A DNA stretch of 64,000 bases from Lunularia cruciata (lineage: Eukaryota; Streptophyta; Marchantiopsida; Lunulariales; Lunulariaceae), in NCBI GenBank assembly GCA_948567375.1, contig OX419755.1:70932944-70996943 (forward strand), read 5' to 3'. The number at the start of each line of letters is the position of its first letter. The first letter of the stretch is position 1. The position numbers were made by a program, and so were the translations under genes. Under the pieces are notes generated by a model. The model saw only the letters and a list, made by a program, of their open reading frames with translations. It was not told where the DNA came from and made no database searches. This document shows, one piece after another, positions 23,301-34,830 of the stretch.

Positions 23301-23795
23301 CTTTTGATCTTCTATTTCTCTTTTAGTTTTACCATATTAATGTTAGATGTTGGATATTGTTGTGGATTTTGAAAGTTGCTCATTATTTTGTCAACGAGGA
23401 ACCTTTCAAACTAAGGTAGAATTTTCTAGGTTTTTCTCCAGCTTGATATCATATAATTAAGTTGTCTCCTACTGATTAGAATTTAGACTTCTTGTATATA
23501 CCAAGTAAAATTCTTTCAGAACAGTTCATGGTCTATATATATCATAAGCTTGCACAAAAGAAAATATAACCAAACTATTATAACATAAAATCATATAATA
23601 ATTCATAGTTCAAGAAAAGTAATTTCTCTCAATAGGATGTAGTTACCTTAAGATGAAGGTAATTAAGTACAAACTAATTACAACTACTTCATGTTGCATT
23701 AAAATAATAGCATATTACACCACAAAGATCCTATTAAGAAAGAACTTTGCTCTACTCATAAGATCTATCAACTAGTCTATTCATGAAAATGGATA
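20351..23795. other. Long AT-rich intergenic stretch
   Basis: About 3.4 kb of AT-rich DNA with stops in all frames. Apart from a TA microsatellite at 22734–22755, no gene, RNA gene or clear transposon domain was seen. Ancient transposon remains beyond recognition are likely. Confidence 0.55.
22734..22755. repeat. (TA)n microsatellite
   Basis: An uninterrupted run of alternating T and A of about 22 bases. Confidence 0.9.
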
Positions 23796-23799
23796 AGCT

Positions 23800-24232
23800 A
23801 TTCACTATTTGTTTTTTAGCAATAAATTTAGTCGGGCTTGCAAAGTAGCACATAAGACAAATTAGCCTAGAATATTTTGGAAGTATCTAGGAAGCTTCTT
23901 GGGAAACTTCCTGGCCAGCGTAGCTTGCACCTCAAGTAAGTAGCTTTTGGAATGAAGCTTCTACAAGCTTCCAACTAGCTTAGCTTGCATGCCAAGTAGG
24001 CGGCTTCTAGAAGGAAGCTTCTTGAGAAGCTTCCTAGTTAACTTGGCTTGCACTCTAAGAAAATAGCTTGAGGAAGCTTCTTGAGAAGCTTCTCAAGTGC
24101 CTTGTATGCCACCTATAAATACCAAAGCCAAAGCTCATGCTAGGTATTTGGAGTTTTCCCTCATTTAAGTGTCCCAACATGAGTTTCCATTCTCCTATTT
24201 CTCTCCTTGGTCTTGGTCTTTTACATTTTACA
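23800..24232 (+). repeat. Family B LTR, diverged copy, probably solo
   Basis: It aligns with the other family B LTRs: a degenerate start near TTTAGCAATAAATTTAGTCGGGC, the AAGCTTC-rich middle, CTATAAATACC near 24112, and CTCTCCTTGGTCTTGG up to TTTTACATTTTACA at 24232. No primer-binding site follows, so this is probably a solo LTR or a truncated element. The left boundary is approximate. Confidence 0.75.
23880..24100. promoter_or_regulatory. Heat-shock-element-like array in family B LTR (23.8 kb copy)
   Basis: At least six GAAGCTTC palindromes (GAAnnTTC) lie in this 220-bp stretch, several next to TTCTAGAA. The TATA-like CTATAAATA lies just downstream. The pattern matches HSE modules bound by heat shock factors; function is inferred. 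Confidence 0.65.
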
Positions 24233-25049
24233 ATAGACTTGAATTGTTTAACTTGGATTGTGAGCCTTGGCTTGGTGAAGCACCATAGGATGCGCTTGAT
24301 AGGTATCAACACTTGGACACTTCTGAGCTATATTCCTATGAAGACAATTTAGGCACATTTTGGAGGTGATGGACCAAGTGTGCATGGTATTCATGAGATA
24401 TAACCAAAGGCTAGTAGTGAGATTGGTCTACTTGTGGTTCATCCAAGTTAGCATGGTCTACTTGGGATGCAACTAGAAGACATGTGAAGCTTGCAATTAG
24501 AGTTGAAGGAATTTTTTGCTTTGAGATTGTGGACTCTAGTAGTTGGGAGTCTAGCAATTAGGAGCATGATATTATTGCTCCCAAGGGCCCAATGTAGCAT
24601 CTAGTTAGTGCATCTTCTACTCCTACATCAATTACAAAGGATACTTGGGAGCCAAATATTGGACCCAAGCTTACAAGAGGGGTAAGACAAAGAGTTTGGA
24701 GGTTCTTGAGGAGCTATATGAGTTGTTTTACCTTCAATATGAATAATTTAGGTGCTCTAACATGACCTAGTATCTGGATTGAGCTGACTAGTGCTACATC
24801 ACTTTTTTTTATGTCCTTGCAAATATAGTGATATTTTGAGAACATTGATTTATAGTCAGAGTAGAGACATTTTTGAGGTAGTTTGGTGGAGATTTCACAT
24901 AGAGAGTATGCTTCAACTACAATGATGCAAACCAAGAAAGATATGCATTGAAATTACACAAATAGGCAGATATGCATTGAAACTACACAAATATGTGGAG
25001 ATTTCATCCCATCAACCAATAGACTAGGGTTGATTGAGATGTTATTCTT

Positions 25050-25642
25050 ATACCAAAGGAGATATTTGATGCAATTGGGCATACAAAGGTCTTTAGTACT
25101 TTGGATCTTAGGGCAAGATATCATCAATTGCAATCAAGGAGTACTACAAGTCCAAGATAGCATTTTGGGCTATTGATCCTCATGGCAAAGATGTATTGTA
25201 TCAATGGAGGTTCCTACCATTTGGGATAAAGAATGCTCTTGCCAAATTCCAAAGAGTCATGAATAGGATCCTAGTAGGATTGGATTTTGCTCAGTGCTAT
25301 ATTGATGAAATTTTGGTCTATAGCACTATTATGGAAAAAGCATAAGAGACATTTGTTGGAGGTGCTTGAGAGATTGAGAGCTCATGGATTCAACTTATAT
25401 CTCAAGAAGTGTAAATTCTTCCACAAGCAAGTTGAGTATTTGGGTCACACTATCTGTCCTAGTGGACTTAGTGTTCATTAGACCAAGGTGGAAGCTATTG
25501 CACATATTCCTTGGCCTATGGATGTGAGCAAAGTATGAGCATTCCTTGGGTTGGTGAGCTTCTATTGCCAATATATTAGGGGATTTAGTGACATTGCCAA
25601 GACTTTGACAAAGTTGAACAAGCTTATACATGAGTGGTGTTG
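25050..25642 (+). pseudogene. Family A copy 2 reverse transcriptase
   Basis: The translation shows QWRFLPFGIKNALAKFQRVM, then the catalytic strand CYIDEILVYS, HLLEVLERLRAHGFNLYLKK and CKFFHKQVEYLGHTICPSGL, all standard gypsy RT blocks. The frame breaks several times. Confidence 0.8.
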
Positions 25643-26381
25643 TGTAATACTTCGAGGACAAGAGAAGAGAGAAAACACAGATTGCACACTCAAAACATTT
25701 GATGCCCCAAAGGAGCACCTTCTCTTTATTATATAGACAAAGAAGATCTCCTCCAAGGAAGCTCCACCATAAGATTAGGGACATAGATAGGTGACATGTC
25801 AACAAGCTCCACCCTTGGATTACTTACTTGGATGGGTGACATGTCTGGTCTAGGTCCTATCAGGTTGGTCAAACAAGCTTTGACCAAAGGGAATCTTTTA
25901 GGGAATCTTCATGTAGGAATCTCAAAATCACGTGAGTAAGGTACCATTGGAAAGCTCTCGACGAGACAAAGCAAGCAGAGGGAAGGCCAACCTTTTCTCT
26001 ATTGAGGAGATAATGCACACATTTTCAAGACCTAATTCATCCATATAGGCCTCCGAAATTGCCTTCAAAGATATCAAGCATATTTTGGTTCCTACTCTAT
26101 TAGTAGAAGTCCCCTTTGGGTGATACCTCTTTTTGATCTGTTTAGTCCATCATGTGTAACATCCTTTTAGATGTTACCAAACCAATTCTCACATTTAAAT
26201 CATATGTCTAGCTATTGGTTCTAAGGTTCTCAAGTCTACTTTGGTTTCTGCACTATTAGTAGAAGTACTCTTTTGGTGATACTTCTAGCTTATCTATTTT
26301 GACCATCATGTATAACATCATTCTAGATGTTACCAAACCAAATTTCACATCTAGATCATATGGCTAGCTCTTGGTATTACA
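25643..26381 (-). mobile_element. Solo LTR, family C, with perfect 5-bp target duplication
   Basis: The insert begins TGTAATACTTC and ends GGTATTACA, giving terminal inverted repeats TGTAATAC/GTATTACA. TGTTG lies directly on both sides (25638–25642 and 26382–26386), and removing the insert restores the family A pol sequence as seen in copy 1. The related fragment at 47498–47804 has a CTATATAATAAAG TATA box pointing towards the ...GTATTACA end, so this copy is oriented on the - strand. A ~156-bp segment is tandemly duplicated inside it (about 26078–26375). Confidence 0.9.
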
Positions 26382-28176
26382 TGTTGGGGAGATGAGCAAA
26401 AAAAATCTTTTATAGAGCTAAAGGAGAGGTTGTGTTAGAAGCATGTAACCAATCCATCAATTTGTAAAGTGTTTTGTGTTTGGAAGTATGCATAAAGCCA
26501 TTGATTTCACAGCAGCCATTTTTATCAAGAGATAGATCAAAGGATGACCATTCTAAGTTCATAGTGATTGGAGTATGTTGTGGTTTGGAACAATGCTCAT
26601 TTAGTAGGATGACAAAGGGAAGGAGTTTGTAGTGGCTTATGCTAGTAGCTCCAACAATTCAAGAAAAGTGAAGTATAGTTCATATGAGGGAGAGTGCTTG
26701 GCAACAATGTTTAGCACATTTCCAAAGTTACCTTTTTGGTAACCCCTTCACTCTCATCATTAATCATCAACCACTGAAATGGTTGATGTAGTCTAACAAG
26801 CTTTCATGATAACTTGCACATTGGGCTCTAAAAGTATGAATTCATGGTTATTTATAGACCTGGAGTGATGAACCATGATGCAAATGGGTTCAGTAGAAAT
26901 CCATATCTCAACCAATAGGACCAGACCAAAGCACATTGGCATGGTGAGATAAATGAAGAAATGGTGCTAGGTTGGCATACATTTACCTTTTTATGTATAT
27001 TTTTTGAGACTTTGATGATATCTTTCTCAACACATACATTAGGAGTTGTTGAGGTCATAGATCCAAAAGGTGGAGATTTTGGTACAAGTCAACAAGACAT
27101 TCATGATGATGTTTTAGTGATGGATTTTCTTTGCTTTGGTGTTGTGGGTGGCACAATTGGTGCCAAGGGAAGAGATAATGTTCTTTAACAAGCTATATGG
27201 TTTAGATTGGAGAGATAAAACCTTCTTTTTGTATGGGAGGATGGTAGAGTGTAAGTAGTACCACTTTTGTCTCAAAGACCACAATTAGTTTTTCATCCTC
27301 ATGAGGAGCTAAGAAATTTTAGAGTAAAGCATGCATATAGCTTACTCTAGAGTCATTATTGGTGGGATGGTATAAAAATTGATGTACATTAGTTTGTTAC
27401 CAGAAGTGTGGTTTGTGACCAAGTTAGAGCATCATTTAATGCTCCTACACCACAATTACACCCATTACTTATCATAGAGTTAGGTTACTACTAAAGTTTT
27501 GACTTTGTTGGACCTTTATCATTGACTATAAAATATCATTAGTATGTTTTGGTTATGATGGAGCACTTCTCCAAATAGATTGAGTTGGTGGTATTTCCTG
27601 ACAAGTCTAGTGAAGGGATAGCTTACTCATTCATGGATCAGGTTCTTAGTCATTTTGTTGCACCAACTAAGGTTTTAATTACTTAAAAGTATAGAGTTCT
27701 TTGGAGAGTTTCAAGTCTTGTGTGACAAGGCCTTGCTTGATCACCATGCTACCTCCCAAGATCACCTTGATGCAAATGGCTTGGCAAAGAGAGTGGTTCA
27801 AATAATGAAGAGAGGATTGCGTAAGTATGGTTTGTAGAGAGGACACTTGAGAGATTGGGATCTCCTATTACTTTGGTTTGCCATGGGCTATTGGTTCAAG
27901 CAGCAAGTCTCTTTAGCATCCTTCTCTCCTTAATTTCTACTCTATGGATGAGATCCGGATTTACCTACAGCCATTCATCATGATCTTATTGTAGTTTTGG
28001 ACTTGGATGACCCAAATGTATATGTGAGTGTATGTTCTCAATGGCAGAGACCTTGTAGAGAGTGATGCCAATGGCATTTGAGAACTTAGCAAGTACTTAA
28101 CATAAAGATATCTTACACTATGCTACTATTAAGGAGGAGGAGGTTATAGACCTTCAATTGTCAATTTCATCCAAGT

Positions 28177-28216
<40 letters not shown>

Positions 28217-28500
28217 CTACACCAATAACACTTGATGTGACTACATGCTACAATATCTTGAGAGTGTGTGAGGTTTTGCTTTCCACAGTGCTCATGTTGG
28301 AAGGATGTGATGGTATTATTTGGAAGGGTTATGTGTGCAATGCCACCTCCCAGACATTGATGGCAATATGTACACAAGCTTGGCAATTGTACATGCAAGC
28401 TTGCAATGTATATTATGTGGCTCTTCTCTTCTACTATGTAATTGTGTGATTGTTGTTTGAGAAGATAACATATGGCATGTTTGATAGTAGATGGCTATTT
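26382..28500 (+). pseudogene. Family A copy 2 RNase H, integrase and degraded PHD region
   Basis: RNase H remnants (EKEFVVAYASSSNNS-like, SYEGECLA-like, IINHQPLKW) run from about 26600 to 26880. The spacer domain is open at 26961–27188. Integrase HHCC remnants, the core (VMMEHFSKWIELV-like, then DHLDANGLAKR-like) and the C-terminal domain follow to 28350. The PHD finger seen in copy 1 is reduced to CILCGSS-like sequence with a deletion. Confidence 0.75.
28180..28215. repeat. (TA)n microsatellite inside family A copy 2
   Basis: About 36 bases of alternating A and T interrupt the integrase C-terminal region. Copy 1 has ordinary sequence there, so the run arose after insertion. Confidence 0.9.
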
Positions 28501-28538
28501 GGAGTTAGAGGGACTTAACCGCCAGCTAGGGAGGCAAT

Positions 28539-29183
28539 TGTGATACTTTAGAGTTTATGTATGACTTTTGTAGATTTTGTGCTTCTATAGTGTATGATGT
28601 TGATATTTATGTATCTTGGCATCAACATATATTGAAATTGATGTATGCTACTTAATGATGTATATATACTATCATAATACTTGTAATACCAAAGCTAGTT
28701 TTCTCCAATGCTAGAGTGATAGTCTTGGCAACCATAGTTATATTAGTAGTTGCTCAAAGACTACTTAGCGGTGGCTAGATTTTGTCTTAGGGCTATTGAT
28801 CACACATCATCACTTGCACCATTTGCATCATCAAATATGCTATCAGCGGCACCACTAGAGTTGGAGATCCAAGTTGAGCAAAGGGGCATACCTTCAAAGT
28901 GTAGCTCCAAATAGCTCAATTCTTTGATGTTGAGCCTTCAACTCCTTGGTTATGGTGAACAAAGGCCAGCAAGTATCACTTGGAGTCTATTAGCTAGAGT
29001 GGGTGTGACTTGATCATAATTAATGCTCATTGTTTGTAGATCATTGAGGATTGATTTCTGATCCGAGTTGATAATGATTCAAGTTGAGTGTTTTAAATAT
29101 TGTGGTACTTTAATGTTTATGTATGAATTTTGTATGAGTTGTGCTTCTATAGTGTATGATGTTGATAGCAATGTATATATGCA
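28539..29183 (+). repeat. Family A copy 2 terminal region with repeat at both ends
   Basis: It starts TGTGATACTTTAGAG after a purine tract (GGGAGGCAAT). The ~85–100 bp block recurs at 29101 and stops at about 29183 (...TATGCA). Repeat-start spacing is 562 bp. The 460-bp middle aligns with copy 1, sharing for example TGTTGAGCCTTC. Confidence 0.65.
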
Positions 29184-32150
29184 TGAAAATAAGACTGAGA
29201 TCTTTGGGATTAGATGGAATTGAAAGCAAGATACTACTAAGGAGATACGTGCTAAATATGACATTTGTATATCATATGATGATATCGCATATGTTCATAG
29301 AGTTAGTAAATTGGATTTTCTTATCAATAATTCATATATATTAAGGCACTACTCACCATCTCTTTCTCAAGGATATCCAAAATATAAAGTTAAAGGATAT
29401 CAAAGTCCACTTAGGTGATATGGAGAATAGTTCTTTTCAAAGATTCACAAAATTTAAGGTTAAAATATCCAATTGTAGATTTTATATAATTAGGTGATAA
29501 GGATAATACTTCTTTTCAAAGATTCAATAATTTAAAGTAAAATATCAAATTCTATATCATCCTAAGTTAGCTTGTGTAGATCATTCTAAGTCTTCTTAAT
29601 TTAAAATTGAGCAATGAGATAACAAACGTTTGCAAATGGTTTAGGGTAGGTAAAATTACATTAAGAAGAACTACTTATTAGTGACCTTGAAAATTATATA
29701 AATCATGTGCTTTTAGGATTTTACAAAATTATCTTTTAGGTAAGATCAATAAAAATCAAATTTCTAAAAATACCTAATTATTCATGCATATAATTAGGTG
29801 AAAAGGAGAATAATTATTTTCACAGATTCAAGATTCAAGGTAAAATATCCAATTGTACATCTATATCATCCTAAGTTAGCTTGTGTAAATTATTCTACAA
29901 CTTCTTACTTTTTTATTTGAGCAATGAGATAACTTTGCAAAGTTTGTGAATAGTTAAAAGTAGGTAAAACTACCTTAAGAAAACCTACTTGATAGTGAGC
30001 TTGAAATTTTATATAAATATAAATTGTATGATATTAAGATTCATAACAACCACAAATTGTAGCTATAAATCGTTCACTTTGAGTACATAGAGAGATATAT
30101 GATTAGTTACAACAACTCCAAATATACTGTTTGAAGTTAGAATAAAAATCCAAATCCAATACTATATTAAAAAAAAAAATCCAAAAATTATTCTCATCAT
30201 TTTTTAAGATAACTTCTGTCACTTAAGAAACTATAATAAACTTCCAAAGTCCATAATTATATAATGGTCAAACTTGAGGGGAAATCAATATAGATTATTA
30301 AATTGTAAGAAAAATACTTTTTAAACTTGTTTTAGCCTCACTTTTATTAAAGATAATGAGTACTTTAATTTCTATTAATAATATGTTCTAACAAGGGAAA
30401 TCAAGTATATAATCCACATCATTTAAATTTTTATTTGGCTTGATTATAAGAAGCATGTGATCTCTCACTCTTTCAATTATCTTGTAGTAGATGATCCCAC
30501 TAATATTTGTGATTTTTGTTTATGTGTATGCTTACTTTTATGAAATATAACAAAGTGACAAGTCTTAGAATTTGAAATGGACTAGTCTTCTTTAGCCATT
30601 GCAAATCCACAATACATGTTTGGAACATACCAGTTTCACTTTAAACATATCTCTATTATCACTATTCAATATTATAGTATAATTATTGTGTAAGACTTCT
30701 TAATTGCAAGGTTTTTGAGTCTGAAACTGCACAATTACCACAAATAGATTTTTCTCCAACACCAAAAATACTACAAGTGTATGCTTCAAAAATTGTACTT
30801 TTTTAGGTCTCTCACGCAACTACTTCTTTGATTCTCTTGTAAACTACACATCTCTTTGTTTGCCACATAAATCTAGGAGGCTTGCTATTGTGGATGAGTT
30901 GAGTAAGAAATTATGTTTAGCAAATATAAGGATGCTCATTGTGGTGACTTAGTGTCTACTTACTACAATATAATCAATAAGAATTGGTCATTCCCTCAAG
31001 GATAGGTTGGATATGGCTAAAATGAGATAGATGGGGCTAAAATGAGATAAATGATATATTATTTTGTATTTAGCCTCTTGGGTAGTGTTGTTCCCAAAAT
31101 AGTGTAATTCCATCCAAATGATTGATACTACAAAATGTTATTCAATCTATTATCCTATATGCTAAAATATCAAATCTAGTGGATTATTTAGGTAAACTAG
31201 GTTCATTCTGAATAAAGATCACTTTGTTTTAGAGCCACTTTGTTCACCAATTGCCTGTCCAAGTTGCAAACTACCAATATGGGATTCATAGGATCTAAGA
31301 TTCATACATCACCCTGACCATTAGTCATACAAAAGGCATTCCCCTACAATTTTGCATGAAGGAAGACTAACAACTTCATGAAGTAAACCGGGTGGAAATA
31401 GTCCCAAAATTTAAATCCATTTTAAATACTACAGCCATGATGCAATGTTCTATCCTTCCCAAAAAGCAGAAGGTCATGGGAGTCAACAATGATTCCTACT
31501 ACTTAATCCTTTTTGGGAGTGTAATTGGATAAGATGCCAAGGCTAGGAAAGCCTATTCCTATATTGTTCTTGACTTTGGCCAAACTCCTAAAGAGCCATC
31601 CTTTAGTCTTGCACAAATGTTTCATCACACTTCAATGCAAAGGTTTATCCTTAGGATTTGTCATCCCTAAACAAGGTAAGCATAAAATCATTCATTCAAA
31701 TGGTAGACTTATATGCATACACCAACACTTGAGTCTTGATGGTATAAAATTTTTATTTTCAAAAGAATGATGTATCAAATGAAAATCAAGCCTAAGCATT
31801 TTAAACATTTCCTACTTGGCTTCAAAAATATCCAATGGCTACAATACATGGAAATTTCCTAAGTACATCTAAACCACTCAATCTTAATCATATCTAATCC
31901 TAAACCTAAACCTAATGGTAAGTAATCAAGGATGTAATCAACTCAATCATGGGTCATCAACATTGAATAGGCTTGTACTACATACATGTTGGGACCAATA
32001 ACCCAATTACACATTTACACATTACACATTATGTTTACAAAATTCTTAAGCCTACAAAAAAAAGTTATTGTTGACATGTAGAAAACAAAGTCTTCTTGTT
32101 AGGTGACAAAAATGACCATGGCCATCTTTATAAGACAAGGCTTCCATTGT
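29184..32150. other. AT-rich stretch with diverged local direct repeats
   Basis: No gene is recognised. Blocks such as ATCCTAAGTTAGCTTGTGTA recur at about 29559 and 29867 (period about 310 bp), and AGGTGATA-GGA-AATA with TTTTCAAAGATTCA occurs three times between 29410 and 29830. From about 30 to 32 kb only AT-rich sequence with stops was seen. Confidence 0.5.
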
Positions 32151-34720
32151 TATTCTTTGGCAAAAGGGGCAAGTAGAACTTTGGGTTGAACTCTCAACTC
32201 CTTAGCAGATGCAAACAAGGTCATCAAGTTCCTTTAAATAACTCTCCATGATTTGTTTGAAGCTAAACCGGGTCTCCTTGAACTTGGTATTGATGTGGCT
32301 TTGGAGCTTTATAGACAACAATTTGAGTTGCTTTTTTGAGTATGACTTCCTCTCAAGTGCATTGATTTGAGTGCATAAGTCCTTTGCCTTCATCTGTTAG
32401 GAGGTTTTCCTGGCCATGGGTTCCAAATGACTTAGTAGCTTACATGGTTGTATGACCAATAGCGGTGAGGAGCCCAGATCAGTTGTTATCTAGCTTGGCT
32501 CTTTTGGCACTCAACTCTTCAGTCATCTCCTTATGAATCCACTTATCTTGTTCAAACACCTTTTCTTATTGTCATTTCAGGTTGGTAGATAGGTTGGGGA
32601 TCCAAAGGTCAGTTCATTGCTTCAACTTATCATACAATATCTCCACTACCTTTTCTTCCACTTGGGTCATTTTTAGCTCACTTTGTAGTACTGCAAGTTT
32701 TTCCTCCCAATTTCATATTTCTTCCTTGCGTTGAGTTTGTTGGTGGAGGGTTTGTAGGCTATAGTCATCAACCTCCTTCTTTAAGCCATGGATTAAATTT
32801 CTGTACTTCTTGTGCCATTTTAGTTCCTCTCCTTGGAACTCCTCCAAGTGCTTATTGCCTTCCTTGTCTTTTTTGTTTGTTTGATTTTGGACCATGTGAT
32901 GCAAGTGGTGGATGAGGGATGTTGGTTCTTTAAGATTTGGATCTGACTTTTGGTATATCAACAGAAGTTCTTCCAGTGCTTCCATTGTAAGTATCACTCT
33001 ATGGATGGTGTGTGCTACCATAAGCCAAGGCAAAGAATTTCCATCCTTGCCTAGTTGTCTTTGTAGAGTCTTCTTTGTTTTAAGCGTAAGATTCTTGTCA
33101 TGGCCTAGGATTGTTGCTTCCTTTGTTTTTTTAATTTGGGTAGTTCCTTGTCGTTGCCTGCTTCATTCTCATGGGTTGGGGTGGGGCATCAATGATGGCA
33201 TCATCTCCATCCATTGGTCCTTCACATCCTTGGGATAACAAGATCTATTTCTTGGGGTTTGTCGGACCTTGTTGTTGGACCTTGACCATGTTGTTGTTGC
33301 CTTATTTTCATTTGTGCCCTTGACAAAATCTACAATCAGGCAACTTTTTTTTGTTCATATTCATTTTGTTTCATAACAAGATGCCTCTCCCTTTTTAGGA
33401 ACCAAAGTGAACAATGTGGCATCAAATGGGACTGGTTTCCAAGCTAGTGTCTTCTCTTTCCTTTTTTGAGGTAATGCATTGCCATTAAGTGGGAGTGATG
33501 ATTTGCTTCATTTTTTGGGCCTTCATAATTTTTTTCTATTGTGGGAATGAAATTTGTATAAAGGATTCTTCATTCCTTGACTTTGTACTCTGAGCAACAC
33601 CCATAATTTGTTTGTCAATTGGTTCTTTTCCTAAAAATGGACATCCCTCCCAACTCAAGTCAGCTTGAATGATGCGGTTTTACTCTCACTATCTTTTGGT
33701 GAAGGTTCTAGCTCTTGGTGTCATTTTTGTTTCTTGTAGGCTTGAACTTTTGCTTGGGCTACAAGAGTCTTTTGTCAAATTGTAATGGATTTGTATGTCT
33801 CCACCACTCATATGAATTTCTTGATCAAGGCATATTCTTTGTCCATTTTGTGTTGGTGATTTCCTTTGGCAAGGCAAGATCCTTGCTGAAGTGAGCTAGA
33901 TGGTGTAGGGAGGACCTTAAACTTCTCCTTCTTGTCATTTGTTAATAATTCATATTGATGTAAAATTGAACAATAAAGAAAGCCACAATAATAGTGGAAC
34001 CTTCCATCAGGTCTTCTAGCAACTTGATGACTTGCTCATAAAACATCCTTGCACAAATAACCAGCTTTTGCTCATGTATGAGCTAGAAGAAGATAGTTTG
34101 GTTCTGATTCATATAGTTTGGTTGTTTTGAACAAAACAACCACATTATCTTTTTGGTGATAATGCATTGAGCCTTGTTCTTCATATCTTCAATCTTGTAC
34201 CCATTCATGGATTTCCCCTTGAAAAATGAATCATCAATTCTCAACTTTAGTTGTTTGTTGGGTTTATCATGGGGTATTGATACTAACTTTCCCAAACAAA
34301 GAGCAATATGCTCCCATCATCTATTGCCAATCATCCTCCGTCCACATCATGGGACATCCTTGTAATGACTTTCCACTCAAATTCTATACATTGTGATAAA
34401 TTTCTTATACAATGGCACCATCCATGAGACCAATCACACAACAAGAAATCCATCTTTTTTTCTTGATGTAATTTTGTTGGCAATATAATCTGCACTCAAA
34501 AATCTCAAGAGGTTTACTCAAGATTTCCATTGCCTCACCTCTCTTCACTTCAATCCCTCCTTTGGGTATTTTTCTTGTCACAATTGAATATTTGAGGGAC
34601 ATGACAATGCAATTCCCACTCTATTTGGCAATTCTAGATCCAAAGCTCCCAATAGTATTGACAAAATTTGATAGTCTATTCTAGAAATTGCCTATGTGAT
34701 GTCCCAAGAGATGGCGGTCA
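32150..34720 (-). pseudogene. Decayed long coding sequence with coiled-coil part, family unknown
   Basis: Reading the - strand from about 34700 downwards gives long near-continuous open segments: 34602–34405 (begins MSLKYSIVTRKIPKGG), 34295–34083 (begins MGKLVSIPHDKP, with MKNKAQCIITKKIMWLFC), a glutamate/lysine-rich heptad-like stretch at 33033–32713 (begins MPWLMVAHTIHR), and 32393–32202 (LDLCTQINALERKSYSKKQL-like). Single stops separate them. A TATA-like box (CTATAAAAAGG) lies just upstream on the same strand near 34820. I recognise no family; it could be a retroelement gag-like gene or a decayed host gene. Confidence 0.4.
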
Positions 34721-34804
34721 CAAAAAGAAAGAAAGAAAGAGAAAGAGAAAGGTGACAATTGAAAATTGAAAACTGCAGAAAGATTTACCTTGCGCATTAG
34801 AGTT

Positions 34805-34830
34805 GGCCTTTTTATAGTATCATTGGGATG
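34805..34830 (-). promoter_or_regulatory. TATA-like box upstream of the 32.1–34.7 kb decayed ORF
   Basis: On the - strand the sequence reads ACTATAAAAAGGCC, close to the plant TATA consensus, about 100 bp before a pyrimidine-rich CTTTCTTTCTTTC leader and the first open segment. Confidence 0.35.

Larger units (their letters stand above)
24950..29183 (+). mobile_element. Ty3/gypsy retrotransposon, family A copy 2 (decayed, interrupted)
   Basis: Homologous to copy 1 along its length, and it reaches further upstream into RT. RT begins near 25000 with VFSTLDLRARYHQLQ-like sequence and includes the catalytic strand CYIDEILVYS at about 25300, where the usual second D of YxDD is E. RNase H resumes after a solo LTR insertion (25643–26381), the integrase runs from about 27240 to 28250, and the PHD region is deleted. 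The terminal repeat block follows at 28539–29183. Stops and frameshifts are frequent. Sequence at 24233–24950 does not match anything clearly and may be its gag region or unrelated DNA. Confidence 0.85.
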
